A stretch of DNA of 6,825 bases from Rhodocyclaceae bacterium. Its GTDB lineage: Bacteria > Pseudomonadota > Gammaproteobacteria > Burkholderiales > Rhodocyclaceae. Shown here in pieces: positions 1 through 5,538 of the stretch. Under the pieces are notes generated by a model. It saw only the letters and a list, made by a program, of their open reading frames with translations, made no database searches and was not told the origin of the DNA. Every line of letters starts with the position of its first letter. Position 1 is the stretch's first letter. A program made the translations under genes and the position numbers. The stretch spans positions 1 to 6,825 of the forward strand of contig JALRGK010000081.1 in NCBI GenBank assembly GCA_023253415.1, in the 5' to 3' direction.

Positions 1-133
<133 letters not shown>

Positions 134-144
134 CTATCCGAAAT

Positions 145-171
145 CACCAGAAATCCACCAGAATTCTGGTG
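145..171 (-). repeat. Perfect 16-bp palindrome plus repeated CTGGTG in the tRNA-Thr 3' trailer
   Basis: Positions 156-171 read CACCAGAATTCTGGTG, which equals its own reverse complement. In the minus-strand transcript the first CACCA is the 3' end of tRNA-Thr (last acceptor base, discriminator and CCA). The following CTGGTG can pair back onto it across an AATT loop. A second CTGGTG (complement of 145-150) follows 5 bases later and offers an alternative partner. The element could influence how the precursor is trimmed between tRNA-Thr and tuf. The symmetry and repeat are seen directly; any role is inferred. Confidence 0.6.
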
Positions 172-241
172 CCCATGGGCAGGATTGAACTGCCGACCTC
201 TCCCTTACCAAGGGAGTGCTCTGCCACTGAGCTACATGGGC
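167..241 (-). tRNA. thrT: tRNA-Thr (anticodon GGT)
   Basis: This is a 75-nt cloverleaf with encoded CCA (167-169). The acceptor stem GCCCATG/CATGGGC pairs fully and has discriminator A. The D stem is GCTC/GAGC. The anticodon stem CTCCC/GGGAG encloses loop TTGGTAA with anticodon GGT (207-209 on the minus strand), and the T stem is GGCAG/CTGCC. It decodes ACC and ACU. It is the third of three tandem tRNAs and the one nearest tuf; the symbol is by analogy with the E. coli tyrU-glyT-thrT-tufB order. Its 3' CCA end lies inside a palindrome (156-171). Confidence 0.97.
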
Positions 242-265
242 CAATTCCGAACAGTCGAAGCACCG

Positions 266-339
266 TGGAGCGGGTGAAGGGGATCGAACCCTCGTCTTAA
301 GCTTGGAAGGCTTCTGCTCTACCATTGAGCTACACCCGC
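266..339 (-). tRNA. glyT: tRNA-Gly (anticodon TCC)
   Basis: This is a 74-nt cloverleaf with encoded CCA (266-268) and discriminator T, as is usual for tRNA-Gly. The acceptor stem is GCGGGTG/CACCCGC, the D stem GCTC/GAGC, and the T stem GAGGG/CCCTT with one G-U pair. The anticodon loop CTTCCAA has anticodon TCC at 305-307 on the minus strand and reads GGA and GGG. The outermost anticodon-stem pair (27-43) is a G-A mismatch, which does not suggest loss of function given the otherwise intact structure. It lies 24 bases upstream of tRNA-Thr in the same transcript. The symbol is by position in the E. coli-like order. Confidence 0.97.
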
Positions 340-384
340 CCGGCCAAACCGCAGCACGGAGAAACCGCTGTTCATTCTGGTTGT

Positions 385-469
385 TGGTGGAGGGAGAAGG
401 ATTCGAACCTTCGAAGGCAGAGCCGACAGATTTACAGTCTGTTCCCTTTGACCGCTCGGGAATCCCTCC
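385..469 (-). tRNA. tyrU: tRNA-Tyr (anticodon GTA), long variable arm
   Basis: This is an 85-nt class II tRNA with encoded CCA (385-387) and discriminator A. The acceptor stem is GGAGGGA/TCCCTCC. The anticodon stem ACAGA/TCTGT encloses loop CTGTAAA with anticodon GTA (433-435, minus strand). A long variable arm follows, as expected for bacterial tRNA-Tyr, and the T stem is GAAGG/CCTTC. It decodes UAU and UAC. It is the first gene of the tRNA-tuf unit and starts about 10 bases after the predicted transcription start. Confidence 0.97.
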
Positions 470-486
470 GCGAACCAGAACCGAGG

Positions 487-516
487 ATTATTCCCGAAAC
501 CGTATGATGCTGTCAA
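487..516 (-). promoter_or_regulatory. Sigma70 promoter of the tRNA-tuf operon
   Basis: On the minus strand a perfect -35 TTGACA (511-516) is followed, after an 18-base spacer, by a -10 AATAAT (487-492, five of six matches). Transcription would start near position 480, just before tRNA-Tyr at 469. Immediately after the -10 lies a GC-rich stretch (CCTCGG), resembling the discriminator of stringently controlled stable-RNA promoters. Upstream of the -35, minus-strand bases opposite 521-540 are A/T-rich with a six-base A run and could act as an UP element. Growth-rate and ppGpp control is an inference from these features. The whole spacer 470-657 holds no gene on either strand; a promoter for the divergent gene at 658 must also lie there, but I see no convincing match. 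Confidence 0.85.
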
Positions 517-657
517 GCAGCATTTGCGATTTTTTACAAACTGCCGCTTTCGCCTGTGGCCTACCCGTTTTGTTGCTTCGCCCACATTTGGCGTTGCAAC
601 ACCGAAAACCGCAGCGCAGTGATACAGTGAGACCGACTTATTCGGGAGCTGATGATT

Positions 658-1296
658 ATGCCAACAACCAGCACCACTCATACCGGCCTGACACCCGATT
701 GCGCCCACCCGGCCGACCCGGATCTGCTCAACCGGCTTTTTACGCATGGGCGGACGTTCAGTCATTGGCTACCACGCCCCGTCGATGATGCGTTACTCAT
801 GCGCGCCTGGAATCTGTGCAAGCTTGGCCCAACCTCCGCCAATTGCCAGCCCTTGCGCATTCTTTTCGTACGCACGCCGAATGCCAAAGCCCAGCTGAAG
901 GACTGTCTGGCACCCGGCAATGTCGACAAAACACTAGCAGCACCGGTAACAGCGCTCTTTGCTGCCGACACCCGCTTCTATGACCACTTGCCGAGACTCT
1001 ATCCGCATGCCGATGCGCGCAGCTGGTTTGCCGGCGATGCCCTCAAGGCAATGGCCGATGCCACCGCCCAACGCAATAGCACCCTGCAGGCTGCCTACTT
1101 TATGATGGCCGCGCGCGCACTGGGGCTTGACTGCGGCCCAATGTCAGGGTTTGATGCGGAACGCCTGAACCAGACTTTTTTCCCTGACGGGCGTTTTACG
1201 ATCAACTTTATCTGTAACCTCGGGCACGGCGATCCGCAATCGCTGCACCCCCGTTCACCGAGATTGGAATTTGAGGAAGCATGTCGGATCATCTGA
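658..1296 (+). CDS. rutE: Nitroreductase-family FMN oxidoreductase, RutE/HadB-like (probable malonic semialdehyde reductase)
   Basis: The product is a 212-residue cytoplasmic flavoprotein of the nitroreductase superfamily. It resembles E. coli RutE, which reduces malonic semialdehyde to 3-hydroxypropionate with NAD(P)H during uracil breakdown. Motifs recalled from RutE appear in order: GPTSANCQP at residues 57-65, a KTLAAPVTA region at about 91-99, PHADARSWF at 116-124, RNSTLQAAY at 139-147, GPMSGFD at 160-166, and a C-terminal RLEFEEAC. Length is close to E. coli RutE (196) with a slightly longer N-terminus. I chose the ATG at 658 because GGGAG (644-648) is 9 bases before it; the ATG at 652 would leave only 3 bases. 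No other rut genes are nearby, so the physiological substrate is uncertain and it could be a general nitro- or quinone reductase. Its end overlaps the next gene by 16 bases. Confidence 0.82.
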   Translation: MPTTSTTHTGLTPDCAHPADPDLLNRLFTHGRTFSHWLPRPVDDALLMRAWNLCKLGPTSANCQPLRILFVRTPNAKAQLKDCLAPGNVDKTLAAPVTALFAADTRFYDHLPRLYPHADARSWFAGDALKAMADATAQRNSTLQAAYFMMAARALGLDCGPMSGFDAERLNQTFFPDGRFTINFICNLGHGDPQSLHPRSPRLEFEEACRII

Positions 1297-1589
1297 ATAG
1301 CACCACCAACCCACCCGCTCACACCATTCCAGAGTTCAAGGTCCGGCCGGTGACGCTGACGTATCTACTCGTTTTACAAGGTCTCCCGCTGCTTGGCGTT
1401 CTGGCACTTGGCGTACCGAGTTACGCTTTGTTCAACCAACCGATTCCCTGGATGGAGATGTCGCTGGTCATTGGCGGCGTCGCGTTCTTTCTCACCTACC
1501 TGTCGAGCTATCCTTGGCGGTATCGCATTATTGAAGGGTTGCTCGCGCCGGCCACCTGGCTTGTATTGCACCTGGCTGGGCGCATTTAA
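1281..1589 (+). CDS. Small hypothetical membrane protein (102 aa)
   Basis: I do not recognise the family. The protein has a short polar N-terminus (about residues 1-25) and then three likely membrane segments: roughly 27-50 (Leu/Gly-rich), 58-78 (including SLVIGGVAFFLTYL) and 84-101. A conserved-looking YPWRYR stretch lies between the second and third. There is no cleavable signal peptide. The ATG at 1281 lies inside the end of the RutE-like gene in another frame, giving a 16-base overlap. GAGGA (1273-1277) is 3 bases upstream of the ATG, a rather short spacing. The overlap suggests translational coupling and co-transcription with the oxidoreductase, but nothing visible shows that the two products cooperate. 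Confidence 0.72.
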   Translation: MSDHLNSTTNPPAHTIPEFKVRPVTLTYLLVLQGLPLLGVLALGVPSYALFNQPIPWMEMSLVIGGVAFFLTYLSSYPWRYRIIEGLLAPATWLVLHLAGRI

Positions 1590-1604
1590 CGACGCCAGGC
1601 TTTT
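1571..1604 (+). terminator. Weak hairpin with short T run after the small membrane protein gene (possible terminator)
   Basis: CCTGGC (1571-1576) can pair with GCCAGG (1594-1599) across a 17-base loop that contains the TAA stop codon (1587-1589). A C and TTTT (1601-1604) follow. An alternative pairing of CTGGGCG (1576-1582) with CGCCAG (1593-1598), with one bulged G, gives a smaller loop. Both stems are short and the T run is only four, so this is at best a partial terminator before phaM. Confidence 0.3.
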
Positions 1605-1648
1605 GCTATAGCCCCGGAAGCCCATCGACCTCTATTGGAGATACTCAC

Positions 1649-2254
1649 ATGAGTGACAATACCAACAATCCGCTGAACTTTCTGCAAGGCATGTGGAATC
1701 AGATGGGCTTTCAACTGCCGGGCATGGTTACCCCCACCCTCGATGAAGGCGAGCTGGACAAGCAGATCAAAGATCTCAAATCCGTCGAGAACTGGCTGCG
1801 CATGAATCTCTCGATGCTGCAAATGACGATTCAGAATCTCGAGATGCAGAAGTCTGCACTGGGCACCTTCCGGACGATGAGCTCGCATTTTACCCATCCG
1901 GAAAAACCCACCGAGACCCCGGAAAATCCATTCAGTGCTTTCTTCCAGGCCGCACAACAACCCGGGCAGACCGCCTCACCTGCACCTGTCGCCCCGGCAT
2001 CCCCCGCGGCCGACCCCAGCGGAGCGGCACCCGACGAAGCTGCGCTGGCCAAGGCCGCCATGTGGCCCTGGGAAATGATGAACGACATCAATACGAAAAT
2101 GCGGGAACAACTGGCCGAAGCCACCAAGTCGGCAACTGCGAAAGCTGTCGGAAAAGCCGCTGCAGGCACCAAGGCAGGTGCCGGCAAAAAAGCAGCGGCA
2201 AAAAAACCCGCGGCTAAAGCTGCGGCCAAGAGCCGCGCCAAAAAAAGCGCCTGA
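1649..2254 (+). CDS. phaM: PhaM-type polyhydroxyalkanoate granule multifunctional regulatory protein
   Basis: This 201-residue protein matches the PhaM family of betaproteobacteria. In Ralstonia eutropha, PhaM activates PHB synthase, sits on PHB granules and tethers them to the nucleoid. Residues 1-30 contain a Met/Gln-rich start ending in PGMVTPTLDEGELDKQI, the family signature region. Residues 31-77 form an amphipathic helix (ELDKQIKDLKSVENWL, then LQMTIQNLEMQKSAL) suited to oligomerisation and granule or synthase contact. Residues 84-130 are a Pro/Ala linker. An AMWPWEMM segment lies at 137-144. Residues 157-201 are a Lys/Ala tail with AAAKK and PAAKA repeats, like the DNA-binding tail of PhaM. 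GGAG (1637-1640) lies 8 bases before the ATG. Known PhaM of R. eutropha is somewhat longer. No pha synthesis genes are adjacent. The TGA stop directly abuts the opposing gene's stop. Confidence 0.88.
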   Translation: MSDNTNNPLNFLQGMWNQMGFQLPGMVTPTLDEGELDKQIKDLKSVENWLRMNLSMLQMTIQNLEMQKSALGTFRTMSSHFTHPEKPTETPENPFSAFFQAAQQPGQTASPAPVAPASPAADPSGAAPDEAALAKAAMWPWEMMNDINTKMREQLAEATKSATAKAVGKAAAGTKAGAGKKAAAKKPAAKAAAKSRAKKSA

Positions 2255-2569
2255 TTATCCTGCCGCTTTGGCGGCATCAACCATTTGCTCGGCAATCCAG
2301 GGGCCTCCGCCATACAGCAGGGCTGCCGCCCCCATAAGGAGCAGTGTGCCAAAAAAGATCTGCAAGCGGGTTTTGCGCAAGCCTTCCGGAAATGCGCGGC
2401 AGAAAAAGATCGGGCCAAAAATCGGCAGAAACACGACCAGGGCCGCCCACCACCAACCCCTGGTGATGCTGGCAGGAATGACGACGATATAGCCCACCAG
2501 GAGCATGACCGCACCCACCGCAGTCATCAGGGCAATCGCCAGCACAAAGGCAAAAAACGCAAAGTCCAT
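2255..2569 (-). CDS. Small hypothetical membrane protein (104 aa) downstream of glmU
   Basis: I do not recognise this family. The protein is hydrophobic almost from its first residue. Likely membrane segments are residues 3-32 (FAFFAFVLAIAL onward), about 40-58 (WWWAALVVFLPIFGPIFF) and 68-91 (LQIFFGTLLLMGAAALLYGG), with a basic stretch EGLRKTR between the second and third. It ends in a short Ala-rich tail. The ATG at 2569-2567 begins 14 bases after the glmU stop, with a GAGAG site (2576-2580) 6 bases upstream, so it is probably the last gene of the glmU transcript. Its TAA (2257-2255) directly abuts the stop of convergent phaM. An overlapping reading frame from 2582 encodes a Cys- and Gly-rich product with no membrane logic and is less plausible. 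The gene call is supported by start, spacing and hydropathy; the function is unknown. Confidence 0.72.
   Translation of the reverse strand: MDFAFFAFVLAIALMTAVGAVMLLVGYIVVIPASITRGWWWAALVVFLPIFGPIFFCRAFPEGLRKTRLQIFFGTLLLMGAAALLYGGGPWIAEQMVDAAKAAG
2261..2276. other. Perfect hairpin at the phaM / small membrane gene convergence
   Basis: TGCCGC (2261-2266), loop TTTG and GCGGCA (2271-2276) form a perfect 6-bp stem within the last codons of the minus-strand gene, just past the phaM stop. No T run directly follows it on either strand, so it is not a standard intrinsic terminator. It could slow polymerase or protect RNA 3' ends where the two opposing genes meet, or simply reflect the repeated Ala codons encoded here. 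Confidence 0.4.
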
Positions 2570-2583
2570 CAGAATCTCTCAAT

Positions 2584-3981
2584 CTATTTTTTTTGTTTGA
2601 CGGGGCGTTGCCAGCCCGTCAAAGTGAGTTGTTTTGCACGTGATACGGTCAGCGCATCCGGCGGCGCATCTTTGGTCAGCGTGGTGCCAGCGCCCAGGGT
2701 AGCGCCACGACCCACAGTGACCGGCGCAACCAGCTGCGTGTCAGAACCAATGAATGCATCGTCTTCAATGACCGTTCGGAACTTATTGGCACCATCGTAA
2801 TTGCAGGTAATGGTGCCTGCACCAATGTTGACACGATCACCAACTGTCGCATCACCGACATAAGCCAGGTGATTGGCCTTGGAGCCATTGCCCAGCTGGG
2901 TGTTCTTGAGCTCGACAAAGTTGCCTACGTGCGCACCAGCACCCAGCGTGGACCCCGGGCGTAAACGGGCATACGGCCCGACCACGGCATCCGGGCCAAC
3001 CTCCGCCTGATCCAGATGGCTGAAGGCATCAACGCGTGCACCTGCTTTAACGGTGACATCGCGAAGCACGCAATACGGGCCAATCTGGACGCCCTCTTCA
3101 AGCGTGACATGGCCTTCGAACACACAACCAACGTCAATACTCACATCACGCCCGCAGGCCAGAATGCCACGCACATCAATCCGTGCCGGGTCTGCCAAAC
3201 GGACACCGTCAATCATCAGCCGCTCGGCCTGATGCTGCTGCCAGACGCGTTCCAATGCCGCCAGCTGCACTTTCGAATTCACACCCGCAACTTCCCAGTC
3301 ATGTTGCGGGGACACTGTATGCACCGGTACCCCGGCCTGCACGGCCATGCCAAGCAAGTCGGTCAGGTAGTATTCGCCCTGCGCATTGGCATTGGATAAC
3401 GCACCAAGCCAGCCAGCCAGATGGCGGGCAGGTAGGCAGAGAATGCCCGTATTCACTTCCGTGATTTTGCGCTGTTCGTCGGTCGCGTCTTTTTCTTCCA
3501 CATTGCACACAACCTCACCCGCCGCATCGCGCACGATGCGTCCATAGCCGGTGGGATTGGTCAGCTGCTGGGTGATCAGCCCGACACCGTCACCGGCCGC
3601 CTGCAATAGCGCCTTGAGTGTTTGCGTCTGGATCAGCGGTACATCACCGTAGAGAATCAGCACCTGGCCATCTTCCGGCAAAGGCTGCAATGCTGGCAAA
3701 GCCATCTGCACCGCATGACCTGTTCCCAACTGAGGTGACTGCACGGCAAACTGCACACCCGTCTCGGCCAAGGCATCTTCAACAACCGGGGCGCCGTGCC
3801 CGATAACGGTAACGGTTCTCTGCGAATTCAATGCGGCGGCAGCGGCAATGACATGACGCACCATCGCTTGACCAGCAATCGGATGCAGGACTTTCGGCAA
3901 TCCGGAGCGCATGCGTGTGCCCTGACCCGCGGCAAGAATAACGACCTGCAAAGGACGAGGATGACTCAAAACCAACTCCAT
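2584..3981 (-). CDS. glmU: Bifunctional GlmU: N-acetylglucosamine-1-phosphate uridyltransferase / glucosamine-1-phosphate acetyltransferase
   Basis: GlmU catalyses the last two cytoplasmic steps to UDP-GlcNAc: acetylation of glucosamine-1-phosphate by acetyl-CoA, then uridylyl transfer from UTP. UDP-GlcNAc feeds peptidoglycan and LPS synthesis. The 465 residues fit the family length (456 in E. coli). The pyrophosphorylase half shows LAAGQGTRM (16-24), K30 in LPKVL, Q81 and GTGHA (86-90), metal-binding D113 in LYGDVPL, GYGR (145-148) and N235 in VAGVN. The C-terminal left-handed beta-helix half shows many hexapeptide repeats and [10 protein letters not shown] with likely catalytic H371, then [16 protein letters not shown]. 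The tail ends KQKK. The ATG at 3981 has no clear ribosome-binding site; a TTG at 3969 lies 6 bases after GGAG (3979-3976) and would remove four residues. The usual partner glmS is not next to it. Confidence 0.97.
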   Translation of the reverse strand: MELVLSHPRPLQVVILAAGQGTRMRSGLPKVLHPIAGQAMVRHVIAAAAALNSQRTVTVIGHGAPVVEDALAETGVQFAVQSPQLGTGHAVQMALPALQPLPEDGQVLILYGDVPLIQTQTLKALLQAAGDGVGLITQQLTNPTGYGRIVRDAAGEVVCNVEEKDATDEQRKITEVNTGILCLPARHLAGWLGALSNANAQGEYYLTDLLGMAVQAGVPVHTVSPQHDWEVAGVNSKVQLAALERVWQQHQAERLMIDGVRLADPARIDVRGILACGRDVSIDVGCVFEGHVTLEEGVQIGPYCVLRDVTVKAGARVDAFSHLDQAEVGPDAVVGPYARLRPGSTLGAGAHVGNFVELKNTQLGNGSKANHLAYVGDATVGDRVNIGAGTITCNYDGANKFRTVIEDDAFIGSDTQLVAPVTVGRGATLGAGTTLTKDAPPDALTVSRAKQLTLTGWQRPVKQKK

Positions 3982-4024
3982 TCAATGCTTTTCAGAATAC
4001 CCTCAAGGATACCGGAAGCCCAAA

Positions 4025-4052
4025 GGCAAAGGGCGGCCGAAGCCGCCCTTTT
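4025..4052 (-). terminator. Intrinsic terminator after gltD
   Basis: On the minus strand a 10-bp stem (4028-4037 paired with 4042-4051) carries core GGGCGGC/GCCGCCC. It closes with a TTCG loop flanked by C and G, the very stable UUCG tetraloop in RNA. The 3' side runs into TTT and, after GCC, another TTT. It lies about 20 bases after the gltD stop and 44 bases before glmU, so it should end or attenuate the gltBD transcript. The plus strand also ends with TTTT, so it is potentially bidirectional, but no plus-strand gene approaches it. Confidence 0.85.
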
Positions 4053-4071
4053 GCACATTAAACCGCCTAGT

Positions 4072-5538
4072 TTAGCGCGGCAGCAAGGTCGATCCCATTA
4101 GGAAGGCATCGACTTCACGTGCACACTGACGACCTTCGCGGATTGCCCAGACAACCAGTGACTGGCCGCGACGGACATCACCGGCGGCATACACCTTGTC
4201 GACGTTGGTCTTGTAGCACCCTGCACCATCTGTTGTTGCTTTGGCGTTCTGGCGCGCATCCTTTTCAACGCCAAAAGCGTCGAGAAGACCACCCACCGGA
4301 TTAGTGAAGCCCATAGCCAGGAACGCAGCATCGCAGGGGAGCTCGAATTCCGAACCAGCAACCTCGGTCATCTTGCCAGCCTGCCAGTCGAGACGAACCG
4401 CCTTCAGCGCCTTGACGTTACCGTGACCATCGGTCACAAATTCCTTGGTGGCGACGGCAAAGTCACGCGAACAACCTTCGTCATGCGAAGTCGATGTGCG
4501 CAGCTTGATCGGCCAGTACGGCCAGACCAACGGCTTGTCTTCCTGCTCCGGCGGCATCGGCATCAGTTCGAACTGGGTCACCGAGGCGGCGCCATGACGG
4601 TTCGATGTGCCCACACAGTCAGAGCCCGTATCGCCACCGCCGATCACGATGACATGCTTGCCCTTGACGTTAATGGGATTGGCCTTACCTTGCTGGACTT
4701 CCTTGTTCTGCGGAATCAGGAATTCCAGCGCCGCATAGATGCCATTCAGCTCGCGGCCGGGCACCGGCAGGTCGCGCGGGACTTCCGAACCTGCCGCCAG
4801 AATGACGGCGTCGAAATCCTTCTTGATCTCGTCGGCCGACACAAAAGTCTCGGCGTCATTGTTAATGCCAGCCGGCAGATCCTTGTGGCCAACCAGCACC
4901 TTGGTCTTGAAGGTCACGCCTTCGGCTTCCATCTGCTTGACCCGACGATCAATCAGCGTTTTTTCCATCTTGAAGTCAGGAATACCGTAACCCAGCAGAC
5001 CACCGATGCGATCGCTCTTTTCGAAAACGGTCACGTCATGACCGACGCGTGCCAGCTGTTGCGCTGCCGCTAGGCCGGCAGGGCCGGAGCCAATAATGGC
5101 CACACGCTTGCCGGTCTTGCTTTCTGGGGGTTGCGGCAGCACCCAGCCCGACGCCCAGGCCTTGTCGATGATGGCACGCTCGATGGACTTGATACCCACC
5201 GGCGCCACATTGATACCCAGCGTACAGGCAGCTTCACACGGCGCCGGACAGATACGACCGGTGAACTCAGGGAAGTTGTTGGTCGAGTGCAGCACATTGA
5301 TCGCATCCTGCCACTGGCCGTGGTAAACGAGGTCATTCCAGTCTGGAATGATGTTGTTGACCGGGCAACCGTTGTTACAGAACGGGATGCCGCAATCCAT
5401 ACAACGTGCACCCTGCTGTTGTGCAGCCGCGTCGTCCAGTACGGCTACGAATTCACGGTAGTGTTGTTTACGCGCTTCCGGTTTTTCGTACGATTCGCTA
5501 ACGCGCTCGAATTCGAGGAATCCAGTCGGCTTTCCCAT
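4072..5538 (-). CDS. gltD: Glutamate synthase (NADPH) small subunit
   Basis: GltD is the beta subunit of glutamate synthase. It takes electrons from NADPH through FAD and passes them via iron-sulfur clusters to GltB for reductive synthesis of glutamate. The 488 residues match family length. The N-terminal cluster domain carries C46, C49, C54 and C58 ([14 protein letters not shown]), then C97, C101 and C105 (CPAPCEAAC). An FAD-binding Rossmann motif [11 protein letters not shown] starts at residue 150, with FEK at 172-174. The NADPH-binding motif GGGDTGSDC lies at 300-308. The C-terminal [20 protein letters not shown] (from 450) is the conserved second FAD contact. The ATG overlaps the gltB stop as TAATG, and a perfect AAGGAGG (5546-5552) lies 7 bases upstream. 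The gene ends before the terminator at 4025-4052. Confidence 0.97.
   Translation of the reverse strand: MGKPTGFLEFERVSESYEKPEARKQHYREFVAVLDDAAAQQQGARCMDCGIPFCNNGCPVNNIIPDWNDLVYHGQWQDAINVLHSTNNFPEFTGRICPAPCEAACTLGINVAPVGIKSIERAIIDKAWASGWVLPQPPESKTGKRVAIIGSGPAGLAAAQQLARVGHDVTVFEKSDRIGGLLGYGIPDFKMEKTLIDRRVKQMEAEGVTFKTKVLVGHKDLPAGINNDAETFVSADEIKKDFDAVILAAGSEVPRDLPVPGRELNGIYAALEFLIPQNKEVQQGKANPINVKGKHVIVIGGGDTGSDCVGTSNRHGAASVTQFELMPMPPEQEDKPLVWPYWPIKLRTSTSHDEGCSRDFAVATKEFVTDGHGNVKALKAVRLDWQAGKMTEVAGSEFELPCDAAFLAMGFTNPVGGLLDAFGVEKDARQNAKATTDGAGCYKTNVDKVYAAGDVRRGQSLVVWAIREGRQCAREVDAFLMGSTLLPR

Noticed and set aside
600..657. GATACA with upstream TTGCAA (594-599) as a promoter for the RutE-like gene
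   Set aside because: The spacing is 20-21 bases and the -10 match is poor; it cannot be supported.
303..788. Long plus-strand reading frame across the tRNA genes
   Set aside because: It runs through the complements of two tRNAs and the promoter spacer and into the oxidoreductase in a wrong frame; no protein-like pattern.
1585..1612. TATAGC (1607-1612) as a -10 box for phaM
   Set aside because: The candidate -35 (TTTAAC) matches only three of six bases; not convincing.
1831..2514. Minus-strand frame of 227 codons opposite phaM
   Set aside because: Its Ala-, Ser- and Cys-rich sequence mirrors the Lys/Ala and Pro/Ala repeats of phaM; it also overlaps the better-supported gene at 2255-2569.
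2586..2594. Run of eight T on the plus strand, possible terminator
   Set aside because: No stem precedes it on the plus strand. It is the complement of the Lys codons at the end of glmU.
4423..5073. Plus-strand frame of 216 codons opposite gltD
   Set aside because: It lies wholly antisense to a clearly conserved gltD; typical open complement of a GC-biased gene.
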